Shown: positions 10,061 to 21,625 of the stretch, in pieces
Layout of the letters: the number at the start of each line of letters is the position of its first letter
How positions within the stretch are numbered: the stretch's first letter is position 1
Source: Aquarana catesbeiana
Taxonomy: Eukaryota > Chordata > Amphibia > Anura > Ranidae
Length of the DNA: 64,000 nucleotides
Direction of reading: 5' to 3'
Assembly (NCBI RefSeq): GCF_042186555.1
Contig: NC_133325.1
Location: 292,770,109-292,834,108 of the forward strand
Made by a program: the position numbers and the translations under genes
Notes under the pieces: generated by a model
Databases searched by the model: none
What the model was told of the DNA's origin: nothing
The model's input: only the letters and a program-made list of their open reading frames with translations

Positions 10061-12645
10061 ATGTCCGGGAGGACAACAAGGAGAGGCAGATGTTCCCTTG
10101 GCACTGTAAGGGGGCCAGCAACAAATGTGTCCACAGGCAAAGGTGGACGTGGTGGTCAGTCAGGCAGGGCATCATTTCCTATGTTTAGTGAGCCTGTGCT
10201 ATCCAGCCGCAGCATGCAAAGGAGGTGGTGGACTGGCTTACTAACCGCATCCTCCTCATCCTATGTCACACAAGCAGAGACATGTGTGCAGTCCCCTGCA
10301 GTTGCCAGGGTGGATAAACCTGCCTCCTTGTCCACAACTATTCCTGCCATAGCCCCAACATCAGCCATTGAGGAGTCAGCTAAGTTATTTGACCACATCG
10401 TCAGCCACTTGCACCTTGATGATGCCCAGCCATTACTGGATTCAGACGTTGGTTCTGAGGTTGAGGATAACTGGAACATGAGCCTAGAGAGAGGGAGGAA
10501 CACTGGTAGACAAATTGGCATTCATGTTGTTTGCAATGGTAATGATGAAAATAGAGGAGATGGAGATGATGATGAGGTCACTGATGCGACTTGGGTGACA
10601 GATAGAGCAGAGGAGGAAACTAAAGGCGAGGCGGCACAACCCCAAGGAGGCCGACATCAAGAAAGAGTAGAGAGCAACTACCCTATTCCATCACATTCTG
10701 CAGCTGTTATCTCCCAGCCCAATCCCCAAAGCTCAGCTGTCTGGGCCTTTTTCAGCACATCTGCAGCAGATCACACTGCAAACGGTGTCTCAGGCATATC
10801 AAACGTGGCAAAAACATCAACCATTTGGGTACCACATGCTTAACAAGGCATTTAAAGTCCAACCATTCAGCCCATTGGCAAGTGTACCTAAAAGCCTCAC
10901 AAAGGGGGCACAGATCTGTTCCTGCTCCTCCTCCTTACCCACTTCAGTTTTCCCCTGCGATACCGAGTCATTACCTCTCAGCAGCCTCTACTGACAGGGA
11001 TGATGATATAGCACAGGGTGTCCCAGGTCCTAGCAGCACATCTGCCAGCAGCACACCACCAGATGTAGACTGTAGCCTGCGAATTTCTCTGCCCCATCTG
11101 CTGCAGTGGAAAAAAAATACAGTCCCTGCCACCCACATGCCCAGTGCCAGAATGCAAGCTTGTCAAAGCTGTTGGCTCTCCAACTTCTGCCTTTTGGCCT
11201 GATGGATTCTTCCCCCTTCTGTGAATTTGCACAATGCGTTGTACCACAATGGCAAGTTCTTAGTCGCTACTACTTTTCACGTAAGGCTGTTCCATCTCTC
11301 TACAATCACATGGAATGGAATGCTCTGATATGGTTGGGCAATGTAGTAAGCTGTAAAATCCACCTTACTGCTGACATGTGGTCCAGCAAGCATGGGTAGG
11401 GACGATATATTTCATCCACAGCACACTGGGTAACGCTGCTTTCAACTCGAAAGGATACAGGGCTCGGTGTTGCAGCTTGTTGTGCCCACATGTCACCATA
11501 CAGCTGGTGGTGATGATGCCAGACCTGTGAGTGCTATCTCCTCCTCCTCCACCACCTCTATGCCCTCCTCTGCAGAATTGTCCTATGAACATCAGGTACC
11601 CCCTAAGCGTTCAAAATGCTATTCCCAGAGTAAGGCTAAAAGGTGCCATGCAGTGCTTCAACTGGTGTGTTTAAGGGACAGGAACCACACCGGAGCAGAT
11701 ATTCATGCAGATCTGCAGGGACAGGCCCAGAGGTGGTTCACACCACGCCAGATGGAGCCAGGAATTTTGGTGTCCGATAATGGCTCTAACCTCCTGTCTG
11801 CCCTTAGACAGGGACAGTTGACACATGTGCCATGCCTGGCACATATCCTCAATTTGGTGGTGCAGCGTTTCCTAAGTACGTACCCAGGGTTGCAAGATGT
11901 ACTAAAGCAGGCCAGAAGAGTCTATAGCCATTTCAGGCGGTCATACACAGCCAGTGCTGTTCTGCGGAATTCCACCTGCCCTTAAACCACCTAATTTGTG
12001 ACATGCCCATCAGGTGGAACTCAATTTTTGGAATGCTGCAGTGGCTATACCTGCAGCAGAGGGCCGTCAATGAGTACCTGTGCCAGTACGGCATGACGAC
12101 AGGCTCAGGACGCCTCTGCTTTTTTTCCCCACGCCAATGGCTGATCATTAAAGATGCATGCAGTGTATTGTCACCACTTGAGGAGGCCACAAGGATGATG
12201 AGCAGTGACAGTGCATGCATTAGTGACACAATCCCTGTTGTGTTCCTGCTGGAGCAGACTCTGCGTGGCATTATGAACAGGGTACTGGAGGCAGAGCAGC
12301 AGAAGGAAGAGGAGGGCTTTTTTTCCTCTCAAGGCCCACTTTATCCAGATACCATCATTCCTATGTCACAGAACACACAGGAGGAGAGAGGGGAGGAAGA
12401 TGAGGAGGAGGATTCTGGCACTTTCATAGGCTTCGAAGAGGAGGAAGACATGCGTCATAAAGGAGAAGGATGATTACCGGTTAGCAACCCTCCTTGACCA
12501 CCGTTATAAGGGGAAGGTCTCAGAAATCATCCCATCCCCACAGAATGCAGAAGATAAAATCTCTTCAGGACACATTAAAGAGGATTTTATTGAACTTTTT
12601 CCTGACTCCAGTAGGTTACAGCGTGGTGGAAAACGTAGTTTTGAG
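10061..12645 (+). pseudogene. BED-finger hAT transposase remnant (copy A)
   Basis: Start chosen at the ATG encoding MSGRTTRRGR, matching the start of copy E. A hAT transposase cuts and pastes its element by a DDE/RNase-H-fold mechanism. Landmarks: AVWAFF of the BED zinc finger near 10735 (its Cys pair is lost to a small rearrangement), then LGTTCLTRH in another frame, HLTADMWSSKHG with the first catalytic Asp, SDNGSNLLSALRQGQ with the second, CLAHILNLVVQR (the CxxH block), and MPIRWNS. An acidic Glu-rich stretch follows. At least five frameshifts or stops break it. The coding part stops at about 12645, so the C-terminal dimerisation domain seen in copy B is absent. Confidence 0.85.
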
Positions 12646-12971
12646 TCTTTATAAATGCAATTATTGCTGCAGCAGATTCTAGACATGGTACAGATCTGCC
12701 ACTTTACAGGTAGATTAAGGGGACCCCCAGGCACTAGATTGGAAGGTATTTTTCATTTTTATGCTTTCACTTTAAAAATCAAACAATCACTGCTCATTTA
12801 AAAATGACGTTTTTCACAAACTTTTTTATTGATATATGTCCCCCAGGGCAAGACCCGGATCCCTATAACCTTTGTATGCCCAATTACTTCCATATAAGCC
12901 TTCAAAATGGTTTTTCGAAAGTTCTGGTGCGAACTGAACAGGGGGCTGTTCGGCCCATCCCTATGCATTAA

Positions 12972-14390
12972 GGTAAAAGACCTTCTGCCTTTAGAACCAG
13001 ATTAAGAATATTCAAACATCTGAAGGTCTATAGCCTGGCCATAAATGAAAGTGACTCTTTAGTGGGTAAACTTATAAAGAACTATTCATTTTTGTGTTTG
13101 TAAAGTTTAGTAAGAATTATGTAATTCAATATTACTATAAAAGATCTGAGAACTGTCCATATGCAATGTGAGGGAGCCATAAAATAACATGCAACTGGAC
13201 CACACATAGAGTAAGGTACTCAAGCTTTTTTGTTATGTATACCGTTTATCGCTTCTAGATTACACCTTTCTGATCATGTATATGTAATTATATCTGCCCG
13301 CAATTACTATTATTTTGTAAGCCAGTGAACAATGCACAGACTGCAATAGCCGATGGCACCAGTAAGGTCAGTCATGAAAGTTAAAAGGCTGAATTCCATG
13401 CATCTATAAAAACATTCAGAAATGTAGACCTATAATCATTAATACATCAATAAATATAGGTTTTAAATGTAATGTAAAAGCAATGTAAAATGTAAAATGC
13501 AATGTAAAAACCTGAATTTAACTTGGTGTAGGTCTCTTGAAGTTTATTACACAGTCTGTACATTAGAGTTTAGAGAAGGGGAGGATGAAATAGCACAAAC
13601 AGCCAATCAGGTATGCTGTGGTATGAGGAGGATGCTAATAGGTGCAGATAACAGAGTGACAGTGAGATAAGCTCACCAGTCTACTTCTTTTTTCACTCTG
13701 GGTTGCTGGGTGGAGCTCAACTGAGACCTGGAAATGAAAGTAAAGCTGGCCAAAGATTATGTGATAATCTTTCATGCAACCATGCAACCACTGACTGTTT
13801 TCATGGGGGAATCCCTCCCGTGGAACTATTGTGTTCTCCCAGCGGTAGGAAGGTGGGGCGTGGGGAGCCGTCCCTGCTGGGAGAACATAGTGATTTTTGC
13901 TAGTGACTATAGTCACTGGCAGTGATTGTATGCTAAAAAACTGACATGCTGGTTGTACCCAATTTATTTGACTTGGGTGCAATCAGCATGCCCATAGATT
14001 AATCGAATCTTGGCTGAACCAGCCAATATTCAGTCCATCTATGGCTGGCTTAACAACACTGCAAAGAAATAGCAGGTCTAATTTCCCATCAGGCAACACT
14101 ACGTGGTTTGGCAAAGCTGTGTAAATTTCAGGACTGGAAGGAAAAAAATATAAATCCTTTGGCAGGTAAAATGGCTCTCATTTATGTATTTCATCTGTGT
14201 TAGTAGCTCATTGTGTGGAGTTCAGCTTTAGTCATTCTGATTGCTCTAACTAACAAAAGACGATGATTGTTTTGGTCACTGTATATTTTGGCTTTGTCAC
14301 TGGCTTATTAAAAGAGCTTTCCAAAAAATTCCAAATTAGCAATGTATCTATAACCCCACCCTTTTGATGAATTAAGTCTTTTACTCTAAC
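12972..14390. other. No recognisable gene
   Basis: AT-rich, with short frames only. A hairpin of GCTGGTTGTACCCAA and TTGGGTGCAATCAGC lies at about 13947-13988 and may mark an old MITE. I see nothing else that can be supported. Confidence 0.4.
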
Positions 14391-14394
14391 ACGT

Positions 14395-14585
14395 TTTGGG
14401 GTCTCTTTACTAAAGGCAAATCCACTTTGCACTAAAAGTGCACTTAGAAGTGCAGTCACTGTAGATCTGTGGGGGACATGCAAGGAAAATAAAAAACAGC
14501 ATTTTTGCTTGTACATGATTGGATGATAAAATCAGTAGAGCTTCCCCTGATTTCAGAAGTGCACTTGTAGTTTACCTTTAGTAAG
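14395..14585. mobile_element. Candidate MITE with TTTACTAAAGG ends
   Basis: The left end TCTTTACTAAAGGCAAATCC and the right end, read in reverse complement as CTTACTAAAGGTAAAC, form imperfect inverted repeats. The similarity continues inwards to AAGTGCACTT on both sides. No coding capacity and no clear target duplication. Confidence 0.5.
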
Positions 14586-15175
14586 AAAAATATATGTGAA
14601 TAGGGGCAGGTGGCGCTACCTAAATTGGATACGTAAAGTTGTGTGTTAGCTGAAAAGCTATATATACTGTGTACTCTCCTAAAAGTGGGCTAAACAGTGC
14701 ATTTGTTCAAAAAAATATATTTAAAAAATAGTATACGTGCCCAATGGGATTAGTATCCCGTACCTAAAAGTGCAGACAGATATATACAGGTATACAAAAA
14801 ATATATATATATAAAACAAGTATACAGAAAATTCATCAGTGGTGGTGACACCAATTATAAATACTAAGTGTAGCAGTAACACAGCCCCCCTAATGATGTA
14901 TAAGGGATTAACATAGACCAAATCGTCCTTCCGACTGTTATACTGGCTGGAGATGAGTCTATAGTCAATCCACAGCCAGTGCCATATACTGGTTGAATAT
15001 TCACACTATATCTCCACTGTGCACAATATGTTAGGCTGGTGAAGCGAGCACAGCCCCCTTCTTCACCATGAAAACAGGCAAGTGTAAATTGTGACAGCAT
15101 ATAAAAAAACCAAAATGTGCCAAAAATATATCAAACGTGGCAAAAATGTAGAAAATGCAAAAGAATAAATTAAAT

Positions 15176-16240
15176 AATAAAAGTCAGTATTGTGAAAATC
15201 CTAGTTTCCAATCAATTCATTCAGGAGATTCGAAAAAAACATTTACTTAGTTACTCCCGAAATTCGTTTTTGTTCATTTCGTTTTTTGTTAAAAATTGCA
15301 TTCGTCCGAAAATCCAAATAAATTAAGCTTGAATCTGTCATTGAAGGCTTATGGTGTCTGTCTAATGTTTCGCTGCTTTGTCGAATCTTCGTCGTTCATG
15401 TTGCATGTATATAGTTCAAACAGAAAATTGTCTGGTGATAGTGATCACTGATCAGACAGGTAACAAGATAGGGTATATAGAATCTATATAGAATCTCAAT
15501 CTATAATATAGAATCTATAATAATAAATCCCCCCCCCACAACATGGGCAGCCTCTGAGGCTATCACAACACTAACAACACTAGTATCACTATCAAGTTCA
15601 CAACACTAGCACAATAGCAGCAAATTATTATGAAAAAGTTAAGTTGAACTGTAGCTTGCTTCACTATTGTTCTGCTGCTGTGCTTATGCTTAATTGCTAA
15701 ATAATTCAGGTTCTCTGACAAACGGACCAGCTAAGATTGATTGTCTTCTGAAATGATTTAGTGTGTGTCTCTCTCTCTCTGCTAGCAAATCGTAAGTGAA
15801 CGTAAGTTGGCTGTACGTGTGTACTTAGTTCTAGCTATTTTACTGCCCCTCCTCTTTGGTTACAATCAGCCAATAACATTCATCATTATCATTATTTTTA
15901 TTCTACTTCCCCCACCCAATTCCAGCAGCGATCTTTTCTCTCTATGTCAAATCTTTTCTCTCTATGTCGAATCTTTTCTCTCTATGTATAATAATCTTGG
16001 ACTAATAGAGCTAAGGTTAGGCACATTCAACCACAGGTTCGATGGACACAGATTGTTATTGTTAGCATCATGTCGAATCTCCTGTCTATATCGAACTGTT
16101 GTCATAACGAAAACGAAAATAAAGCATTTGTTTATGTGGGATCTTTCGTTTTTCGGATTCGGCACTTTCGTTATAGTTTGTTAAAACCTGAAATTCGGAC
16201 CAAATGCATTCAGACGAAAATGAATGCACATGTCTATTGA
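15176..16240. repeat. Candidate non-autonomous element rich in TTCG motifs
   Basis: Both margins contain recurring TTCGTTTT, CGAAAA and GCATTC words in opposite orientation (about 15225-15330 and 16085-16235), suggesting decayed inverted ends. The interior holds three ~21-bp tandem copies of TCTTTTCTCTCTATGT (about 15930-15990). No coding capacity. No target duplication identified, so boundaries are approximate. Confidence 0.4.
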
Positions 16241-17942
16241 TTACAAAACAACATCATTCTATGTCATGGTCAAACCTAAAATACCAGATTTTACCACAAG
16301 GGGATGGTTGAAGTGAAATATAGCCATAATTGTGGAAACCAACAGTTGGCTGATAACTCTCTCTGTTTGGTATTTAAAAGGTTTTTATAACCAGAACATT
16401 TTCAGACTTCACAGAATTCCTTCTAGCTAAGACTGATTCTAATGTGGTCCTTTAAGACAGGGGCCAAATGATCAGATTAATGAGCAATTAGATCATACAT
16501 GTGTACACTATACATATGTAGTGCAAACCTACATTTCTATAGTACTGATGCTCTCAGTCCTTAGAAATATTTCCAAAATTACAAAGACGAAATATGATTA
16601 AATATAAATGAAATATTTTGCTTTGTGGATGAAATATACCTTGGAGGAAAAGAATAGGCTTTCTAATCTGAGAGGCAGGTCACACTCGGTTTTTCTGCTA
16701 TGGATAAGAAAGCGCTTTATCTGTTGCAAAATACTGTAGTCACATTTGAAAATAATGAATTTTAAATTGCTGCTACAGAAGCTAAACCCATTTCCTCTGC
16801 ATAGGTCCTGACTTTTTGCTAGAACTGATATTTTTCTATGGAAAATCTGATGGATCTGAGCCTATTTAGAACATAGTTTGAAAAATTAGTTAATTAATTT
16901 CTACATTAATGTAACCTTCTCTGCGTTGTTTTTAAATACGAGGCTGTGATTAATTGAGTGTGATGAGAATTTTTTTATCGTTTATACAGTAACATATTTT
17001 TGCTGTGAAAAATACATTTATAGTTGTACATTAAACTGACTTTGTTTGAATTATATAATTGTAGATCATAATCTTGTTTGAAACAATATTCTGTATTTCT
17101 CATGGCTGTCTGCAAATTTAATTTTTTTAAATAACCTTGTTTGTTTTAACCCTGTGCTTCCTTGCTGCTTTTCCAAGTGAGCATATTAATAAATCATTCT
17201 AAAACAGGAAGTAATGACCCATTGATTTTAATACATTATTTTAGAGTGAGTAAATTAGGCTTTAATAGTCTCAGTACATTCTGTGATAAATGTCAACGTT
17301 AATTGTGCAAGTTAGATAAACCGCTTAGAGGTAGTTCTTCAGTGCAGTGTGCTAATGTCACTAGAATAATGATATAAAAAGACATTATGGCAATATTTTG
17401 CAGCTATTTATTTACACTACGACTCTTTTAATTTGAATTTAATGTTGATCTGTGACCTTAAAGTGTATATTCAGCCAAAACTTTTTTTTATAGGTGTGGA
17501 TAAAATGAGGAAGGATTAGTAACCTGTCAGATTTTTACCACCATCAGGGGCTCTGTTAGAAAGATTTCCCTTTGCTTCCTGTCAGGGCAATAACAGTTTT
17601 GCCAGACAGAAAGCGATCAAACAAAATCTGCAACAGGGACCCAGAAAAAGAAAAAACATAATTATTTCTGTGTTGCTGTTGAAGATGTTACCTCACTTCC
17701 AGTTTGTTTAAACTGTTCTCATCAGGGCAGGAAGTCAGGGAAAATCTCTCTAATGCCACAGATAGCAGTAAAAACTGGAAAGGGCTTCTAAGGCAGCCCA
17801 CTCTTTACAAAATGAAAAAAAAATGACTGGAAGCTATAAAAAGACCGTACCTCCAAACTTCCAACTCCTCTTATACTGTACATCACGCCCCAGTATGGCT
17901 TTGACATTTTAATTTACCTTGTACTTGTTACATAAAAATATG
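16241..17942. other. No recognisable gene
   Basis: AT-rich sequence without long frames. Nothing is supportable on either strand. Confidence 0.4.
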
Positions 17943-18127
17943 AATATTATTATTATTATTAATATTGATGATTTATATAGCGTCAACAGTTTGCAAACGC
18001 TTTGTCAATATAAAGGGGATAGTAGAATTACAACACAGTTCAATACAGAAGAAATAGGAGGCCCCTGCTCATAGAGCTTTCAGTATTATTCTCCATGACA
18101 GCAATACAGGGTTTGTAGTACTTTAAA
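17943..18127 (-). repeat. L2-type LINE 3' end fragment
   Basis: (ATT)n followed by TTTATATAGCG-CAACAGTTTGC resembles the 3' terminus of L2-clade LINEs, which end in a short microsatellite. Compare the L2 3' end at 43230-43334, which has (GAAT)n then TTTGTATAGCGCTGCAAA. Orientation is inferred from the position of the microsatellite. Confidence 0.55.
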
Positions 18128-18269
18128 TAGATGAGGTTGGCCTGGATCAACCCTTAATTATAAATTAGAAAAGACCGGCTTATGTAAGACAATCAACCGC
18201 ATGAGACATGCGGGATGCTCGTCAGGGATGTCCTAAAGCATATAACAAAAAACAGAGGGAAGAATTCTC

Positions 18270-18704
18270 TCAAGAGGACAGAAAACCCTCAAGTACTGTC
18301 TGAAAAACCAAGCCAAATTTTATATAATATGTCCACATTTTTTCTTTCTGAAGAAGGATGGTATCATAGTCACCACGTCTAGTTGGCAAATTAAGTCTAT
18401 AGATCCCTTTAACAGTTAAGCCCTTGGGGTCACGGTTGTGGAATTTCACAAAATGCACAGAAATCGGGCGCTCATCATCCTTCTTTTTGATACCAGCTAT
18501 GTGCTCGCCAATCCTTATACGTAGGGCACGTTTCGTTTTGCCAATATAATTCTTATTGCATGGACATGTCAGCATATAAATCAGCCGGGTTGTTGAGCGG
18601 TTGATAAACTGTTTCATTTTGAAGTCTTTTTCTCCCCATGGGTTGGCGAACACATTTGTCTGATGGACATATTTACAGATTTTACAATGTCCGCATGCAT
18701 GCAT
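18270..18704 (-). pseudogene. PLE1 GIY-YIG endonuclease domain
   Basis: The CGHCKICKY Cys-rich linker is followed by IYMLTCPCNKNYIGKTKRALRIRI-type sequence: the GIY and YIG strands are IYM and YIG, with the catalytic Arg in the RIRIGEH helix. This nuclease nicks the target and primes PLE insertion. The last residues (IKFGLVFQTVLEGFLSS) differ completely from PLE2 because the deletion at 18319 fuses the frame to pseudo-LTR sequence. A frameshift near 18710 separates it from the RT. Confidence 0.85.
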
Positions 18705-18705
18705 A

Positions 18706-19588
18706 CCTGGGGGGGCTTGGAGCTCGTAAGCCAGTTCAAGCTTGTTGTCCGGGTGTATTCAGAGTGGACCAGTAGGTCACCAAGGTTATTTGACCTTTTC
18801 GCTGTCATGAGTGGTCTAGGGCTCACCAGGTTGGCAATCAGTAGGGCTGATTTCAGGATATGCCAGTGTTTATCCAGAATCTTTTGCACTGCATTCCACT
18901 GAGAGCCATACCTAGTAATAATTCTAGGGACATTCTGTGTCTTATTATCATACCGTGAAGGTTTGGAAGTAGAAAGGAGTTCCTCACGCTCTCTAAGGGT
19001 GGCTTTGGCCTTTGCCTTTCTGAGGGAGCGATGGGAATACCCTCTCTGTCTGAACCTTTTGTACATATCAGATGCCTCCTTGTGATAGTCATTCTCATCA
19101 GTACAGTTTCGTCTGATCCGTAGAAACTGTCCGGTAGGGATCCCATTAATGAGAGACTTAGGATGATGACTTTGGGCAAGGAGTAACGTATTAGCGGCTG
19201 TCGGTTTTCTAAAGGTGCTAGTACGGAATTTATTACCGGCCCTACCAATCTGTAGATCAAGGAAAGGGAGCGTCTCGTCATGGTGTGAGAAGGTCAGCCA
19301 AATATTCCTATCATTGGAGTTTAACTCAGAAATGAACTCCGTAAGTTGTTCCTCTGAACCCTTCCACACCATAAAGACATCATCGATGTACCTTAGCCAC
19401 AGGAGGGAGTGGCCAAGGTACATCGAGGACTTATAGACTATCTCCTCCTCCCATAGGCCCAGGTGGAGGCACGCATAGGAGGGCGCCCATGGGGCTCCCA
19501 TGCTTGTGCCCCTCACCCGTTGGTAATAGTGGCCGAGGAAGTGAAAAAAATTGTTTTGAAGCATAAATTCCAAAAGTTCCCCTAAAAA
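18706..19588 (-). pseudogene. PLE1 reverse transcriptase, palm and thumb
   Basis: Open from the stop near 19589. Motifs: GTSMGAPWAPSYA, LWLRYIDDVFMVW (the catalytic YIDD box), LTFSHHDETLPFLDL and LPTGQFLRIRRNC. These are the standard order for PLE RTs, which are related to telomerase RT. The 28 bases deleted in PLE2 (around 18972-18999) are present here, so this copy keeps the frame through to the frameshift near 18710. Confidence 0.85.
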
Positions 19589-19924
19589 TTAATTTTGTGC
19601 ACCCTGTAGAGGGTGATGGTGGTCCAAAAAGAAACGTGTAGCCCTGACACCCCAATGGAGAGGTATTGAGGTGTACAGACTCTCCACATCAATCCCCACC
19701 AGTATTGTATCCTCTGAGAGTTCAAACTGCGACAATTTGGCTAATACATCTCGGCTATCACGGACAGAGGAGGGGAGGTCACTTACTAGGTGTTTAATCA
19801 TGGAGTCCACATATTTACTGGTTCTTTCCAAAGGGCCTTTTATGGCAGATACGATGGGTCTGCCTGGGGGACGGGTAAGCGATTTATGCAAGTTAGGTAT
19901 TATGTAAAAGGTGGGAACATTAAA
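19589..19924 (-). pseudogene. PLE1 RT, fingers
   Basis: Sequence FNVPTFY-IPxLHKSLTRPPGRPIVSAIKG, then VGIDVESLYTSIP, whose Asp is the first catalytic residue. It is bounded by two in-frame TAA codons. The one after KVE at 19925-19927 replaces the Glu codon of PLE2. The one after GAQN at 19589 replaces another Glu codon of PLE2. Both are single-base changes, so this was one continuous ORF2. Confidence 0.85.
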
Positions 19925-20776
19925 TTATTCTACTTTAAGGAAAGAAAATTCCTTCCCTGTAAGTAGGCCTGCTTCCATTCCCCATTTGAGTTTATCATTA
20001 AGGGTTTTGACTAGTTTCAGGAAGGGAGATGATGAAAGTTTATAATAGGTGGAACTATCTTGAAGTAATCGCAGAGTTTCTTCTTTGTAAAGTTTCTCAC
20101 TAAGGAGGCCCACATTCCCCCCCTTATCACTTTTTTTTATAACCAGATTGGGTGCATCCCTTAAATTTTGGAGAGCCTGTCTTTCAGTAGGGGTAAGATT
20201 ATTCGGGCCCAGCCATTCCCAATTAACTTTCCTCAGGTCACACTTGACCTGATCGAGGAAAAGTTGAAGCCATTTGTGTTTGGATAATAGGGGCATTTTT
20301 GTAGATCTAATTCTCAAAGTGGAGGGACGCCTATGTGGGTGATCAGGATTTGTTTCAGAATCGCTCTCATAATTCTCATCAAGTAGAGAGATGAGGTTAT
20401 CTATCGCCTCCTTTTCATCCTTATCCAGGCTGAGTTTGGGGCTTTCCAAGGCAGCTGTGTCCTTATTATGCCATAGTCTGAATAGCACTTTTCTCAAAAA
20501 AAGGCTGACATCCTTGAAGACCTCGAACTCATTCATGGGTGAGGTGGGAGAAAAGGAGAGGCCCTTTTTAAGGAGTTGGATGTGTTCATTGTTAAGTTCA
20601 AAATCTGATAGGTTTACCACGCTTAAATCCTCAGATTCCACACTAGGGGGGTCACTCAGCGTCGTCTCTGACTCCATAGTCTCCCACTTCTTCGATTCTG
20701 TGTATTGTCCCTTTCTTTTGCTCTTCCTTCTGTGTTTCCTTTTCCTCCCTCGTTTCCCTGTTTGTCTACTGGTCAT
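19925..20776 (-). pseudogene. PLE1 ORF2 N-terminal region
   Basis: Start chosen at the ATG at 20776, which overlaps the ORF1 stop as ATGA. The first ~25 residues are strongly basic (KRGRKRKHRRKSKRK), a likely nuclear-localisation or RNA-binding tail. Then comes NLSDFELNNEHIQLLKKGLSFSPT, a conserved landmark upstream of PLE RTs, followed by acidic and linker sequence and LVIKKSDKGGNVGLLS at the start of the RT. It ends at the premature TAA described in the adjacent entry. Confidence 0.8.
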
Positions 20777-21507
20777 TTCGAGTCTTGTAGGGAGATTGCT
20801 CCCTCCAGTTCTTCTAAAAAAGAAACTGATTTTTGTGAAGTATCCTTGTCTAGTTCGCTCTCAGAGGAAGAGCTATTTCTACTTCTATGTTGGCGCTGTC
20901 GCTGTCTTGAGTTCCTAGAAAGTGATCTATTTCTAGTCGGGATTGTGGGGTTAAAAATTTCCCCACTTTCCCAGTCAGCTAGATTTTGACGAAATGTTTC
21001 TTGTTTGGTGTATTTTAGATTCTTTTGGATCCTTTCTATCTCTTTTTTAATAAATTCGTTATTTTTTTCAAACTCTGGGTCTAGTTTATAGGGTTCTGAC
21101 AGTTTGACGCTATTTTCAAGTTCCTCGCGTAGATCAGAGATTTGAGCTTCTTCCTCAGTTACAATGAGTTTCATCAGGGATTGGCCTCTGTTAAGGCACT
21201 CAGCTTTCCATATAGATAAAAATCTAAGAGTATGTAAGTGCTCTGCAGGAATAATCCTCTCTCTGAGGCCCCTGGGAATAATTTGATTGGTAATATGTGA
21301 CTTTGAGGAAGAGATGTCCCATTTACGATTTAGAAACTTAATCATTAGTTTTTTATGTTGTTTAAACAACTTCTTCATTGGTTCTTTTTCTACTTCATGA
21401 TCTTGGCTACTAGCCAGGAAGGCCGTGTCAATTTCATGGTCCAGATGTGAATCAATCATGTAAGCCATTGGAGTAGGATACAGATAGAGAGAGTCCTGTG
21501 TAGTCAA
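20773..21507 (-). CDS. PLE1 ORF1, putative RNA-binding or structural protein
   Basis: An intact 244-aa frame from ATG at 21507 to TGA at 20773. I do not recognise a named domain. The first half is helical with many Lys and Glu (FKQHKKLMIKFLNRKWD, IIPRGLRERIIPAEHL). Around residues 115-165 it is heptad-like and probably coiled-coil. The C-terminal third is rich in Arg, Ser and Gln (SLSRNSRQRQRQHRSRNSSSSESELD), resembling RS-type RNA-binding tails. Its stop overlaps the ORF2 start by four bases (ATGA). PLE2 keeps the C-terminal half. Best guess is a gag-like companion to the RT. Confidence 0.6.
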   Translation of the reverse strand: MTTQDSLYLYPTPMAYMIDSHLDHEIDTAFLASSQDHEVEKEPMKKLFKQHKKLMIKFLNRKWDISSSKSHITNQIIPRGLRERIIPAEHLHTLRFLSIWKAECLNRGQSLMKLIVTEEEAQISDLREELENSVKLSEPYKLDPEFEKNNEFIKKEIERIQKNLKYTKQETFRQNLADWESGEIFNPTIPTRNRSLSRNSRQRQRQHRSRNSSSSESELDKDTSQKSVSFLEELEGAISLQDSK

Positions 21508-21625
21508 TAACTAACAATAGCCCTGGTTATTAATTACGTACAAATCCAAATAAATATTGATATTGTGGTGGGGGGATCACTGAGGCCAGAACAGGATAAA
21601 GTATCCAAAAATCATAAACAAAAAA

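Larger units (their letters stand above)
8904..12963 (+). mobile_element. hAT element copy A, 4.06 kb, decayed
   Basis: Flanked by a perfect 8-bp duplication TGCATTAA (8896-8903 and 12964-12971). The left end reads TAAGGATGGGCGAACGG; the right end is its near-complement, closing with GGCCCATCCCTA. Inside, in order: three ~75-bp repeats with the motif GTAGGGACAGCTCA (about 8950-9128), a 36-bp minisatellite, the transposase remnant (10061-12645), and a right arm. That right arm matches the left (30438) arm of copy B. The CCAAT/TATA leader of copies B and E is missing here, probably by deletion near 8936. Confidence 0.85.
18128..21625 (-). mobile_element. Penelope-like element 1 (PLE1), decayed
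   Basis: A minus-strand element with ORF1 (20773-21507), ORF2 with RT (18706-20776) and a GIY-YIG endonuclease (18270-18704). It closes with 192 bases (18128-18319) that repeat the start of the block at 21626, i.e. a piece of pseudo-LTR, as expected of PLEs. Compared with PLE2, about 1.2 kb between pseudo-LTR and endonuclease is deleted at 18319/18320. Stops and frameshifts in ORF2 make it inactive. Confidence 0.85.
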
